From Coemansia sp. RSA 1804 (lineage: Eukaryota > Kickxellomycota > Kickxellomycetes > Kickxellales > Kickxellaceae), in NCBI GenBank assembly GCA_027578815.1, contig JANBTH010000413.1, positions 1 through 17,851 of the forward strand: a DNA stretch of 17,851 bases, read 5' to 3'. The notes below the pieces were generated by a model. It saw only the letters and a program-made list of their open reading frames with translations, searched no databases and was not told the origin of the DNA. The position numbers and the translations under genes are program-made. Of the stretch, positions 1-7,611 are shown piece by piece. Every line of letters starts with the position of its first letter. Positions within the stretch are counted from its first letter, which is position 1.

Positions 1-7
1 TGGGTTT

Positions 8-44
8 GTTTACAATACCAATATTGTTTACTGTTATTGTAAAC
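8..44. repeat. Short inverted repeat with forkhead-like motifs
   Basis: GTTTACAAT at 8-16 pairs exactly with ATTGTAAAC at 36-44 across a 19-nt spacer. The core TGTTTAC or its complement GTAAACA appears three times within about 40 bases (7-13, 25-31, 39-45). TGTTTAC matches the general forkhead transcription factor core (RYAAAYA). Whether it acts as a binding site is inference. It lies far from RIB4 and may belong to a gene beyond the left edge. Confidence 0.35.
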
Positions 45-554
45 AGAAATCAGATTGGTGGCTTTGGATTGCCAAATCAAGTGCAATAGGATTGATCGGG
101 TATTAGCGGATAATACACAATTCCGCGTATTAAACGTTTTTGGTGCTTGGCCGAGGCGTATCTCAAGTCTTCCTCCAGACAAGCCGTTCCCAGAACAGAA
201 TTCAAAATCGACGTGGACAAAGATGTTTTTGGCTTATCGAGGCTGAGGCTCCATTACATGGTGGGCTAGCTGTGTGAGAGGGATTTTCCGCGCTCATACC
301 GAAGCAGCGCTGGATAGCTCAATACTAACACATCAAGCAATGTTTGCACGCTGGAGGAGGATAGTGTTATAACGTATTATTTACGATTTCTACTCTGCGC
401 ATAGCCACTCGGGCAACTCTTTTCTAGATATAGACCCAACATACCCGATTAATATTAAATCAACCTTTTTGGAAAAGATAATAATAATCATAGTCAACAA
501 TCCACATGGCGTTTATTCGTTTGTTTATTTGCTCGCTGGCTCAATGCGTTGGTT

Positions 555-588
555 GATTGCGATGATTGCGATGATTGCGATGATTGCG
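555..588. repeat. 9-bp minisatellite (GATTGCGAT)n
   Basis: Three perfect GATTGCGAT units (555-563, 564-572, 573-581) are followed by a partial GATTGCG. The array lies about 180 bases upstream of the RIB4 start. The unit length is a multiple of three, so one frame reads a Met-Ile-Ala repeat, but nothing else supports coding there. Confidence 0.85.
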
Positions 589-767
589 GAGATGGATACG
601 AAGAAAGGGAAACGCACTCTTGCTTTCTCCTCCTTCTTCTCTTCTACTTTTTTCGATTTCCCCACACTTGATTTATTTTTTACTTTCTCCTTGTCTCTCT
701 ACTTATCAATCAACACTAGTACTTACACCATCACTACGCAGCGCTGCTCTTTATCACACTCACAGCA

Positions 768-1415
768 ATGGCAGGCGGAAACGACTTTGCAAAGGGAACC
801 AAGGCGCCCGAACACAAGCTGGACGGCAGCAAGCTGAAGATCCTGATAGTGCATGCGCGGTGGAACGCAGAGATCGTGGATGAGCTGGTGTCGGGAGCGC
901 GCGAAGCGCTTCTGGGCCACGGCGTGCGAGCAGCCAACATTGTGGAGCGCAGCGTGTCGGGCGCGTACGAGCTGCCAGGCGCGGCACTCAAGCTGGTCAG
1001 ACAGTCGCAGCGCGAATCGACGAACCTTGTCAGCGGCATCGTTGAGGACTTTCTGACAAGCGCTAGTGCAACTGCGACGGCGGCAGTCACGGGCGCCAAG
1101 CGCGGAGCAGGAAGCGAAGAGAACGATGGGGCCGATAACGATGTGACTACGGCGGGGCCGTTTGATGCGGTTATCTGCGTGGGCGTTCTTATCAAGGGCA
1201 GCACGATGCACTTTGAGTACATTGCCGACGCTGTGTCGCACGGAATCATGCGTGTTGGCTTGGATACGGGAGTTCCCACGGTGTTCGGCGTGCTGACGTG
1301 TCTTACCGACGCGCAGGCGCTGCAGCGTGCCGGTCTGGGATCCGGGCCGGAGAACCACAACCACGGCGCCGACTGGGGAGCCGCCGCGGTGGACATGGCG
1401 CTGCTTGCGCTGTGA
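768..1415 (+). CDS. RIB4: 6,7-dimethyl-8-ribityllumazine synthase
   Basis: This enzyme catalyses the penultimate step of riboflavin synthesis, condensing 5-amino-6-ribitylaminouracil with 3,4-dihydroxy-2-butanone 4-phosphate. The 215-residue frame shows the family motifs in order: an aromatic ring-stacking segment HARWN (29-33), SGAYELP (64-70), VGVLIKGSTMHFEYI (138-152) with the proton-transfer His148, an Arg187 in ALQRAG that fits the phosphate-binding arginine, and NHGADWGAAAVDMA near the C-terminus (198-211). GSTMHFEYI and NHGxDWG are typical of fungal Rib4. Residues about 80-131 form an Ala/Ser/Thr-rich insertion of roughly 40 residues that most family members lack, although the flanking core is intact. 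The start at 768 follows a pyrimidine-rich leader and gives a normal N-terminus. A diverged homologue lies downstream on the same strand. No intron is needed. Identification is firm. Confidence 0.96.
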   Translation: MAGGNDFAKGTKAPEHKLDGSKLKILIVHARWNAEIVDELVSGAREALLGHGVRAANIVERSVSGAYELPGAALKLVRQSQRESTNLVSGIVEDFLTSASATATAAVTGAKRGAGSEENDGADNDVTTAGPFDAVICVGVLIKGSTMHFEYIADAVSHGIMRVGLDTGVPTVFGVLTCLTDAQALQRAGLGSGPENHNHGADWGAAAVDMALLAL

Positions 1416-2024
1416 GCTGCGAGCTGGATGGAGAGCTGTGAGCTGAAAATGAGCCATGGCGGAATCAGCAGCAGAATCAGCAGCGGTGGCGGCATTCTGA
1501 CGTATTCATTTGTGCGCGCGTGGGTTGGGCTGTGTGGAAGAAAAGCTCCGCCTGCCTGCCTGGCTGCCTGCATCCGCTCTCGGTATGCAGAAACGGCCGG
1601 ATGGAGCAAATAACAAAAGCCTCCTCTTTCCGCATTGATGCTGCTGCTGGATCGATGGATGATGGCGCGTGTTTTCTCTCTCCGCGCCGCCTTCGCTTTC
1701 CTTTATTTTTCTCCTTCTCTTTCGCTTTCTCTCATGGCAGATCGGAAAGAAAGGGGGGTGTTCCGATTTCCTCTACCCTTCTTTCTGGCTTTTGGCAGGA
1801 TATGGACTGAGCGATATAAAGCGAAAAGGAGAACGCAAGAGAGGAGAAATGAATAAAGTCCATCTGCTGCCACCCCTATCCGTTCCTCTACCACCCCTTT
1901 TTTTTCTAGCTCCACAGCACCCCCTCCTTTCAGCCCTTTTCAGCTCTTTTTTTCCTTGCTTTATTTCTTCTGGATTTGCTCTAAAAACAACCAACCCCAC
2001 CGCCAGCACCATCATTGCCATCGG
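1416..2024. other. Intergenic region between RIB4 and its paralogue
   Basis: No coding signal is seen. The left part would carry the RIB4 3' untranslated region. From about 1660 to 2000 the plus strand is dominated by CT tracts (for example around 1725-1735 and 1865-1965), the same leader type seen before other genes here, which suggests a separate promoter for the downstream paralogue. Confidence 0.5.
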
Positions 2025-2522
2025 ATGAAGAAGCTTCCTCTTCTGCGACGCGACTACGAGACGCCCAAATGGGCCGGAGCGTCCCCGCGCATCGGGATCG
2101 TTTACTCGGCGGAGAACTGGAGCCAGGTCGAGCCGCTGGTCAACGAGCTGCGATACGAGCTGACCGACAACTACAGCGTCAGCCCAATCAGCATCAAGAT
2201 CACGCAGGCCGAAAGCGTGCACGAAATCGCCATCCACGCCATCCACGCCCACCAGCGCAGCGACATTGTGTTTGCGGTTGGCGTTGTGCTGCGCGACTCG
2301 CCACTGCACCAGGAGCGGCTCATGGAGCTGATGACGAGCCGGTTGGGAGCCGCCTCGCTGCCTGGCCGGCTGCCGGTGTTTGACTGTGTGCTGGTCAAGG
2401 ATTCGGCTGCCCAGTTGGCGGCGGATCTGGCCAGGCTGGAGGAGGACAGCACTAGCGCTGCAAAGGTCTGGGCCAAGCGTGCAATGGATGCGCTGGCTAT
2501 CCTGTCGAAGCCTGCCAACTAG
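2025..2522 (+). CDS. Diverged lumazine-synthase-fold paralogue, probably not a canonical enzyme
   Basis: This 165-residue protein has about the length of a lumazine synthase and aligns with the neighbouring RIB4 over nearly its whole length. RIGIVYSAENW (22-32) matches RIB4 KILIVHARWN. SDIVFAVGVVLRDSPLH (79-95) matches FDAVICVGVLIKGSTMH, and LPVFDCVL (116-123) matches VPTVFGVL. The C-terminal AAKVWAKRAMDALAIL (145-160) matches HGADWGAAAVDMALLAL. The histidine of GSTMHFEYI is kept as His95. The HFEYI context, the SGAYELP substrate loop (here AESVHEIAI), the stacking aromatic and the phosphate-binding arginine are not. I infer an old tandem duplicate that kept the fold and lost or changed activity, perhaps acting as a subunit or regulator of Rib4 oligomers. 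The start at 2025 is preferred because the upstream in-frame ATG (1956) would add a His/Gln-rich leader without homology. Fold assignment is fairly secure; function is unknown. Confidence 0.8.
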   Translation: MKKLPLLRRDYETPKWAGASPRIGIVYSAENWSQVEPLVNELRYELTDNYSVSPISIKITQAESVHEIAIHAIHAHQRSDIVFAVGVVLRDSPLHQERLMELMTSRLGAASLPGRLPVFDCVLVKDSAAQLAADLARLEEDSTSAAKVWAKRAMDALAILSKPAN

Positions 2523-3177
2523 ACCGGTCCGCAGACTGGGATTACTACTCGCTTTCCTTTTTCTTTTTCCTCTTTTTCCCCTTGCTTCATCGCTCCCTTG
2601 ATATTGTTCTATTTTTTTTGTTCTTCATTTCCGATTACTCCCTCTCCTTTCTGACCCTCTTTGCGCCGTTTCGCTTCTTCCCCCATCCAGCTCAGCCAGC
2701 TGAAGAAGCGAGTGGGAGCGAGTGGGAATTAGTGGGAGTGGGCTGGTTAGGAATTTATTTCCAATTGCGCCATCCCAGCTCCCCACATCGCCATTCAGCA
2801 AGAAAAAATATAAAGGGAAAAAGGTGGTGCAATTCATTTATTCGTCCCACCCAATTCCATCCCATCATCCATCGCCTTCCCAGTCAGTGGTAGTCATCCC
2901 AGCCAGCTCTTCTATTTCTTCTGCCCCTTTTAATCCCAAATGGGGTATTTATTATGACACACAATCTTGCTTTCCTTTTGCTCTCTTGCTTGTAGAAACC
3001 TCTTTTTTTTCCTTGTTCATTTCATCCCATGGGAATAAAATATATATTGTAAAGGCATTTTCCCCCACTTTCTTTTTTCCCACTTGCTTCACGTCTTTTT
3101 TATTTTCGTGATTACACATTTTTTATTCTTACTCTAGCAAGCGCGCACCACCCATCCGTCTACTCTGCATATAAAGG
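2523..3177. other. Intergenic region upstream of the DUG3-like gene
   Basis: No gene is seen. The stretch is rich in CT and T tracts (for example 2560-2625 and 3001-3125) with several A+T-rich patches. A TATAAAG sequence sits immediately before the downstream ATG (about 3170-3177), but it is too close to the start codon to be a conventional TATA box. Confidence 0.5.
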
Positions 3178-4086
3178 ATGTGCCGCTTTCTGCTATACAA
3201 AAGCACCTCGCCCATCCTGCTAGCGGACCTGCTAACCAGGCCGGCTCACTCCATCATCATGCAGTCGGTGATAAACAAGCTGCGCATTGACATGACGATG
3301 CCGATGAATGGCGACGGCTTCGGAATAGGATGGTACGACGACCAGCCAGGCACGGCCGGCTGTCTGTTTACATCGACGCTGCCGGCATGGAGCAACATGA
3401 ATCTACAGCGGCTTGCTGAGAAGGTGCGCAGTCGGATGGTGTTTGCTCACGTGAGGGCTACCACGGGAGGCACGGCTACGTCGGAGGCCAACTGCCATCC
3501 GTGGCAGTTTGGCAGTCTGATGTGGATGCACAACGGGAACATTGGCGGGTTTGAGAAGATCAAGCGGCGCATCCAGAACTCGCTGAGCGAGGAGATCTTC
3601 CTGTCGATAAAGGGGACCACCGACTCGGAGCACTCGTTTGCCGTTTTCCTCAATATGCTGGACGACCCGCACAAGCCTGTCTTCACGTACCAGGAGCTGC
3701 GCACGGCTATGCTGAAGACTATTGCGCAGTTCAACGAGTGGCTGGATGGCGAGGAGCAGCTTTCGCTGATGAACTTTGCAGTCACCGATGGCCAGTCTGT
3801 TGTTTGCGCTCGGTATGTGACGAGTGCTCACCTGGAGGCTGCGTCGCTGTTCTATTCGTCTGGGTCGGAATTCCAGGCTGACGGCGGAAAGTACAGGATG
3901 GTCAAGGCTAATAAGCGCGAGGACGTTGTTGTTGTCGCCTCTGAGCCTCTTACCTACGAGCGCACTGATTGGCTGGCCATTCCTACCAACACTCTTCTTG
4001 TTATCACGCCCAAGCTCAATGTGCACCTGCATCCAATCAAGGACAAGAACTGGAATCCGAACAGGGGCCGCCCCAAGCTGAACTGA
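3178..4086 (+). CDS. DUG3: DUG3-like class II glutamine amidotransferase
   Basis: The protein (302 aa) belongs to the N-terminal-nucleophile class II amidotransferases of the YafJ/Dug3 type. In yeast, Dug3 works with Dug2 to remove glutamate from glutathione in the cytosolic, gamma-glutamyl-transpeptidase-independent degradation route. Evidence: MCRFLLYK places the catalytic nucleophile at Cys2, which fixes the start codon. The following motifs are in family order: LLTRPAHSII (18-27), MNGDGFGIGWY (43-53), FAHVRATTGG (89-98), NCHPW (105-109), MHNGNIGGF (117-125), TTDSEHSF (147-154), LMNFAVTDG (197-205), and VASEPLTYERTDWLAIP (253-269). The last segment is characteristic of fungal Dug3. It is somewhat shorter than yeast Dug3, lacking much of the variable C-terminal extension. 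No intron or break is visible. The glutathione role is inferred from family membership, since related proteins exist with unassigned substrates. Confidence 0.93.
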   Translation: MCRFLLYKSTSPILLADLLTRPAHSIIMQSVINKLRIDMTMPMNGDGFGIGWYDDQPGTAGCLFTSTLPAWSNMNLQRLAEKVRSRMVFAHVRATTGGTATSEANCHPWQFGSLMWMHNGNIGGFEKIKRRIQNSLSEEIFLSIKGTTDSEHSFAVFLNMLDDPHKPVFTYQELRTAMLKTIAQFNEWLDGEEQLSLMNFAVTDGQSVVCARYVTSAHLEAASLFYSSGSEFQADGGKYRMVKANKREDVVVVASEPLTYERTDWLAIPTNTLLVITPKLNVHLHPIKDKNWNPNRGRPKLN

Positions 4087-5479
4087 AAGGTGAAACGTAT
4101 GTGAGGATTGTAGGGATGGTAACCATGCTGTTATTGACGGCTTCTGCTTCCATTTCTACCCCTCTCTTTTTGCCTCTCATTCATCCCAGCAGCAGCAATA
4201 TGTGTATAGCAAAAAAAGCATAAGCAAAAAACCCAGTTCTTTTAGCATTCTTTTACTATTTCTGCATTTCATCCAATCCAATCCAATCCAATCCAATCCA
4301 ATCCAATCCAATCCGATTCATACAGTGCTCGGTGAGTACGAACCAATACACACCAGCAAATGTCTTTACGCATAACATGTACATGTACGTGTAGATGTAC
4401 GTGTATGCAAGTGCATAAAGGTTGGCAAGTTCCAGGAAAAATAACAAATTAACAAAAGAAAAAGGTAGATGGCCGACATGAAGCGTGTGGGTGATCGTCC
4501 GCGTTAAGATCGTCTCGATGGAAAAAGAACACCAGCAACAACAGCGAGAACGTGCGCATCGGCTGCACTGAAGGAGGAGGAGGAGGACATGCGATGCAAA
4601 TCAGTGCAAACAGGTTCTGTGCTTATTTCTACATGTTCTGTTCTGTTCTGCTCATTTCTTCATTGCTTTGCCAAAAGGCATTTTCAATGCCAGCAATTCT
4701 CCACCTGCTGGCTGAAGAAAGAAGAAAAGAACAATAAAGCAATTCAATGGCAGTAGACGTGCAACTAGAAATTGCTGGATTATTGGAGCGATTTGTTCAT
4801 ATAAATAGTTAACATTGTTGTTGTTTGGACTGGCGTTGATTTCTATTGTCGCTTTTCCAAACTGTTTTCTCTCCTTTCCCCAACAAGAAAAGGCAGCAGC
4901 AGCAGCAGCAACCTGCAGCACATTACTGCATGAAAGTGATCTTTTATTTTCCCTTTTGCTCGCATGACAACCCGAATCACGTTTACCGCAGTTGAGGGAG
5001 AGAAGAAAGAAAGAGTGCTCATTCCGCACCGTTCGATTGTTCCTTCTTCCTCATTTTGCAGCTAAATTTGGGCAACGGGGCCAAGAAGCAGCAAGCAACA
5101 TGCGGGAAATGAGATGGCAGACAGGATGGGGGGAAGCTGCGTTGAGGCATATCCCCATCGCATCCGTCATTACTTTATTTGCGTCAGAGGCTTTTTTTTA
5201 TTTTCTCTCGCTCTGAAGCGGAGTAGAGTGAATAAATGCCAAGCTGAAAAGTTTTTTTAGCAGTAAATAAATAAATAGCAGCGGGTTGCCTACTTTTTTC
5301 CCCTGCCCTCTTTTCGCTCGCTCTCCACCGAAACACCGGAAACCTTTTTTATTATTTATTATTTTATTGCTGCTATTTCTTGTAATAAACAGCGAGTGTA
5401 CGCGTAGCTTAAAGCCCTTTAATTCTATTTCTCTACGTTCTGTCATTTCTAAAACGCTCATACACAGACATATCTAACA
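4087..5479. other. Long intergenic region with simple repeats
   Basis: About 1.4 kb without a supportable gene. It contains an ATCCA pentanucleotide array (4271-4314), an irregular ACATGTACGTGTAGATGTACGTG-type stretch (about 4375-4410), a short CAG run (about 4896-4910), and T-rich leaders before the next gene (about 5290-5395). Short frames on both strands have low-complexity or phase-incoherent translations. I saw no tRNA-like cloverleaf by eye, but an unannotated noncoding RNA cannot be excluded. Confidence 0.5.
4271..4314. repeat. (ATCCA)8 pentanucleotide microsatellite
   Basis: Eight perfect ATCCA units run from 4271 to 4310 with a partial ninth (ATCC). The array lies about 185 bases after the DUG3-like stop codon. 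Read in another phase the unit contains CCAAT, so the array is also a run of CCAAT-box-like words. Nothing shows that it is functional. Confidence 0.95.
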
Positions 5480-6151
5480 ATGCAGATTGGCGGATCGTTC
5501 CTCAGGTTGCTGCGGTTCGGCCTGTACTGGACGGCAGTGGTGCTTGTTGTGATTGAGCTGATAGTGGATGCGCTCTCGCTGAGCTCAATCAACAAATGGT
5601 CAAACGAGACTGGAGGGCTTTTTGACGGCAGCGTGTTCAACGAGCTTCGCGGAGCAGCGGGATACACGATGTTTGTGACGCTGCTGACGCTGCTTCTGAT
5701 GCCAGCAATAGTGTGCGGATCCGGGCTGGCTCAGCGCGGATTTGCGGTGGCAGCCATTCTTAACCGCGTGGTGGTGGAGCTGGCCACGGTTGCAGGGCTT
5801 ATGGTTCTGTGGTTTGTTTCGGGAGTGGTGATGGCCAACTACGCGGGAACCGGCGGATGCGGCGGCAACGGGCTTTGCTCGCGCTTCAAGGCGGCGACGG
5901 CGTTTGCGTGGCTGCTGTTCTTCGACCTTCTGGCGGCAACCGCGGTGCTTGTGCTGATTCTGCTGCGCACTCGCAGCAGCGGCGGCGACATCCGCACCAC
6001 GTATGCGTACGATGTGGGAGAGCCGACCGCCACGCCTGCGATGGTTGCCGGAGCGCCGATGCATGCCGACCAGCCGTATCCGCCGTCGGTGGGCGGCGTG
6101 GAGTCGTACTACGGCAACCAGCCCAAGGTCGCCATGCCTGCTCCTAACTAG
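5480..6151 (+). CDS. MARVEL-like four-helix membrane protein, copy A
   Basis: A 223-residue integral membrane protein with four hydrophobic segments at about 14-34, 61-81, 96-119 and 137-163 and a polar cytosolic C-terminal tail rich in Pro, Gly and Tyr. The layout matches fungal MARVEL-domain proteins: a loop bearing a cysteine pair (Cys127, Cys133) before the fourth helix, and an ATAFAWLLFF segment at its start. It is a tandem paralogue of the next gene. Shared landmarks are LRGAAGYTMF (56-65), NRVVVELA (95-102), GLCSRFKAATAFAWL (131-145) and YAYDV (175-179). MARVEL proteins organise membrane subdomains or vesicle traffic; the specific role here is unknown. The start at 5480 gives a short cytosolic N-terminus and follows a T-rich leader. 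No introns are seen. Confidence 0.85.
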   Translation: MQIGGSFLRLLRFGLYWTAVVLVVIELIVDALSLSSINKWSNETGGLFDGSVFNELRGAAGYTMFVTLLTLLLMPAIVCGSGLAQRGFAVAAILNRVVVELATVAGLMVLWFVSGVVMANYAGTGGCGGNGLCSRFKAATAFAWLLFFDLLAATAVLVLILLRTRSSGGDIRTTYAYDVGEPTATPAMVAGAPMHADQPYPPSVGGVESYYGNQPKVAMPAPN

Positions 6152-6683
6152 GCGCAATGCGCTGTGTTCCTCTGCAAAGAGATGATGTAAAGGGAGTAGA
6201 GTAAGGCGAATGGGGCAGCAGGGCAGGCAAGTCTTCTGTGTCGGAAAGGAAAAAGAGGGGGGGAAGCGCTTTTCTCCTTCTCCTCCAATCAGCCAGCAGC
6301 TTGTTGTAGGTGTGAATGGATGGGAAAAAGGGACTTTTTCGCTTTCTCTTTTTCTGGAACAAGCAGACATCATCTGGCAATGTTTGCTGCCTCATCTCTC
6401 TCCCTTTCTCTTCTCCGTTTCTCTTCTTCTTTTCTCGTTCCGCTCGTCACATATTGTTTTTCGATTTTTTCATGTAAGCTTTTTTTATTCCTCCTATCTC
6501 TCTCCACAGTGCAATAGCCATAGCTCTAATAATATTAATAATATTAATATCAATTCACCCTCACTAAACCCACATATAATACCTGGTTCCTATTGTCTGT
6601 CTGCTGAAGAGTCGCGTTCTCCAGCCACAACCAACATCAGCAACCAAACGAAACTAATCCAGCTTCATTGTTCTAAATCAGCA
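6152..6683. other. Intergenic region between the MARVEL-like paralogues
   Basis: No gene is supported. An open frame continues upstream of the downstream start codon through this interval, but its translation is serine- and phenylalanine-rich low complexity derived from CT tracts (about 6395-6510) and an AATATT repeat (about 6528-6552). It is better read as promoter and leader. Confidence 0.5.
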
Positions 6684-7298
6684 ATGGGCGGTTGGCGGCG
6701 GCTGGGAAATGTGCGCAAGGCGCTGATTGCAGCATCGGCGGTGGCAGCGTGCGGAGTGCTGGCATCGGACGCCGCAGTGCTGGCGTATCTGGACAAATAC
6801 CACGTGCACGGAGGGCCGATTCGGGGCGCATCGGGATGGACGATGTTTGCGGCGGTGATCTCGCTCCTGATTCTGCCGCTGCTTCTGACGCGGTGGGCGC
6901 GGGTGCAGCGGCGCATCAACCGCACAGGCGTCGAGCTGGCGCTGCTGGCGCTGCTTGCGCTTCTGTTCTTCATCGCCGGCATTGTGCTGGCAACCAGGGC
7001 GCGACCGGCGCGGTGCGTGATTGGCGCGCTGTGCACGCGCATCCGGGTGGCCACGGCGTTTGCGTGGCTGGCGTTCGGCGTGCTGGTTGCTGCGCTGGCG
7101 ACTGTTGCGCTTGTTGCGCGGGTGCAGGCGCGGCTTGGCCTGCCATTGTTCTCTGCTTATTCCTTCGATGTCGAGGGCGATGAGCTTGTTTCGCCGCCTC
7201 CCATCCACGACATGCATGCCGCTGCTGTCAATATTGCCGGCGCCCAGATGCAGCAGCAGCAGCAGCAGCAGCAGGCGGGGCCTTTTGCCAAGGCCTGA
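6684..7298 (+). CDS. MARVEL-like four-helix membrane protein, copy B
   Basis: A 204-residue paralogue of the preceding membrane protein. Hydrophobic segments lie at about 12-35, 51-69, 82-104 and 121-146. Landmarks shared with copy A are IRGASGWTMF (46-55), NRTGVELA (79-86), GALCTRIRVATAFAWL (114-129, with Cys117 paired to Cys111) and a YSFDV after the last helix (159-163). The C-terminal tail differs: it has a Pro-rich patch and eight consecutive glutamines (190-197) coded by pure CAG. I chose the ATG at 6684 because homology with copy A begins shortly after it, and the longer in-frame extension to 6210 is low complexity. The pair probably arose by local duplication. Function beyond the membrane-domain class is unknown. 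Confidence 0.82.
   Translation: MGGWRRLGNVRKALIAASAVAACGVLASDAAVLAYLDKYHVHGGPIRGASGWTMFAAVISLLILPLLLTRWARVQRRINRTGVELALLALLALLFFIAGIVLATRARPARCVIGALCTRIRVATAFAWLAFGVLVAALATVALVARVQARLGLPLFSAYSFDVEGDELVSPPPIHDMHAAAVNIAGAQMQQQQQQQQAGPFAKA
7251..7274. repeat. (CAG)8 coding microsatellite
   Basis: Eight uninterrupted CAG codons encode polyglutamine in the C-terminal tail of MARVEL-like copy B. Pure triplet runs are prone to length change between strains. Confidence 0.95.
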
Positions 7299-7611
7299 TC
7301 TGATCTGACCCATCCTGACCTGATCTGCTCGGTTTCTTGTCCAATCGGATCCTTTCTTGGTTCCAGCCACTTGTTTGCGCGTTCATTCTCACGCTTCTTT
7401 TTTTTTCCACCATCAGCCATCACCAGCACCATTACCATCATCATTATCACTCTCTCTTTCTCTCTTTTACTTCCCCATCTGTTTCTTGGACAATAATAGC
7501 AATAAATAATAATCATCAGCCATATCACACCCGCCTTCTCTCTACTATATATTATATCTGTCAATCTTTGTATTTCCACTCCCACCAACCCCTTCCCTTC
7601 TACCACCCGTC
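7299..7611. other. Intergenic region upstream of the methyltransferase
   Basis: About 310 bases without a gene. It starts with TGATCTGA-type short repeats (7296-7325). It then becomes CT-rich (about 7385-7470) and A+T-rich with a TATATATTATATC stretch (about 7544-7557), some 55-70 bases before the start codon, which may serve as a TATA-like promoter element. Confidence 0.45.

Larger units (their letters stand above)
1..767. other. Intergenic region upstream of RIB4
   Basis: No gene is supported here. The short open frames lack recognisable protein features. The region holds a 9-bp inverted repeat near its left end (8-16 and 36-44), a 9-bp minisatellite (555-588), and a pyrimidine-rich stretch of about 620-765 that ends just before the RIB4 start codon. 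Pyrimidine-rich leaders of this kind precede most genes in the window and probably mark the promoter and transcription start zone. Confidence 0.6.

Noticed and set aside
55..246. 63-codon frame at the left end
   Set aside because: Too short, no motif, no codon signature of neighbouring genes.
469..837. Frame with Met-Ile-Ala repeats upstream of and overlapping RIB4
   Set aside because: The repeat is a minisatellite and the rest is CT-tract low complexity. It overlaps RIB4 in another phase.
723..1609. Long minus-strand open frames (244 and 291 codons) opposite RIB4
   Set aside because: They are antisense to a firmly identified gene, have Ser/Arg/His-biased translations and no motifs. GC-rich codon bias on the sense strand produces such frames.
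1956..2024. Upstream in-frame ATG for the lumazine-synthase paralogue
   Set aside because: It adds a His/Gln-rich leader that comes from promoter sequence. Homology starts after the ATG at 2025.
4087..5479. Possible hidden genes or tRNA in the long gap
   Set aside because: No convincing frame, splice pattern or cloverleaf was seen by eye. A tRNAscan/Infernal run would be needed to exclude small RNAs.
6210..6683. N-terminal extension of MARVEL-like copy B
   Set aside because: The extension is Ser/Phe/Asn low complexity from CT and AAT tracts and has no counterpart in copy A.
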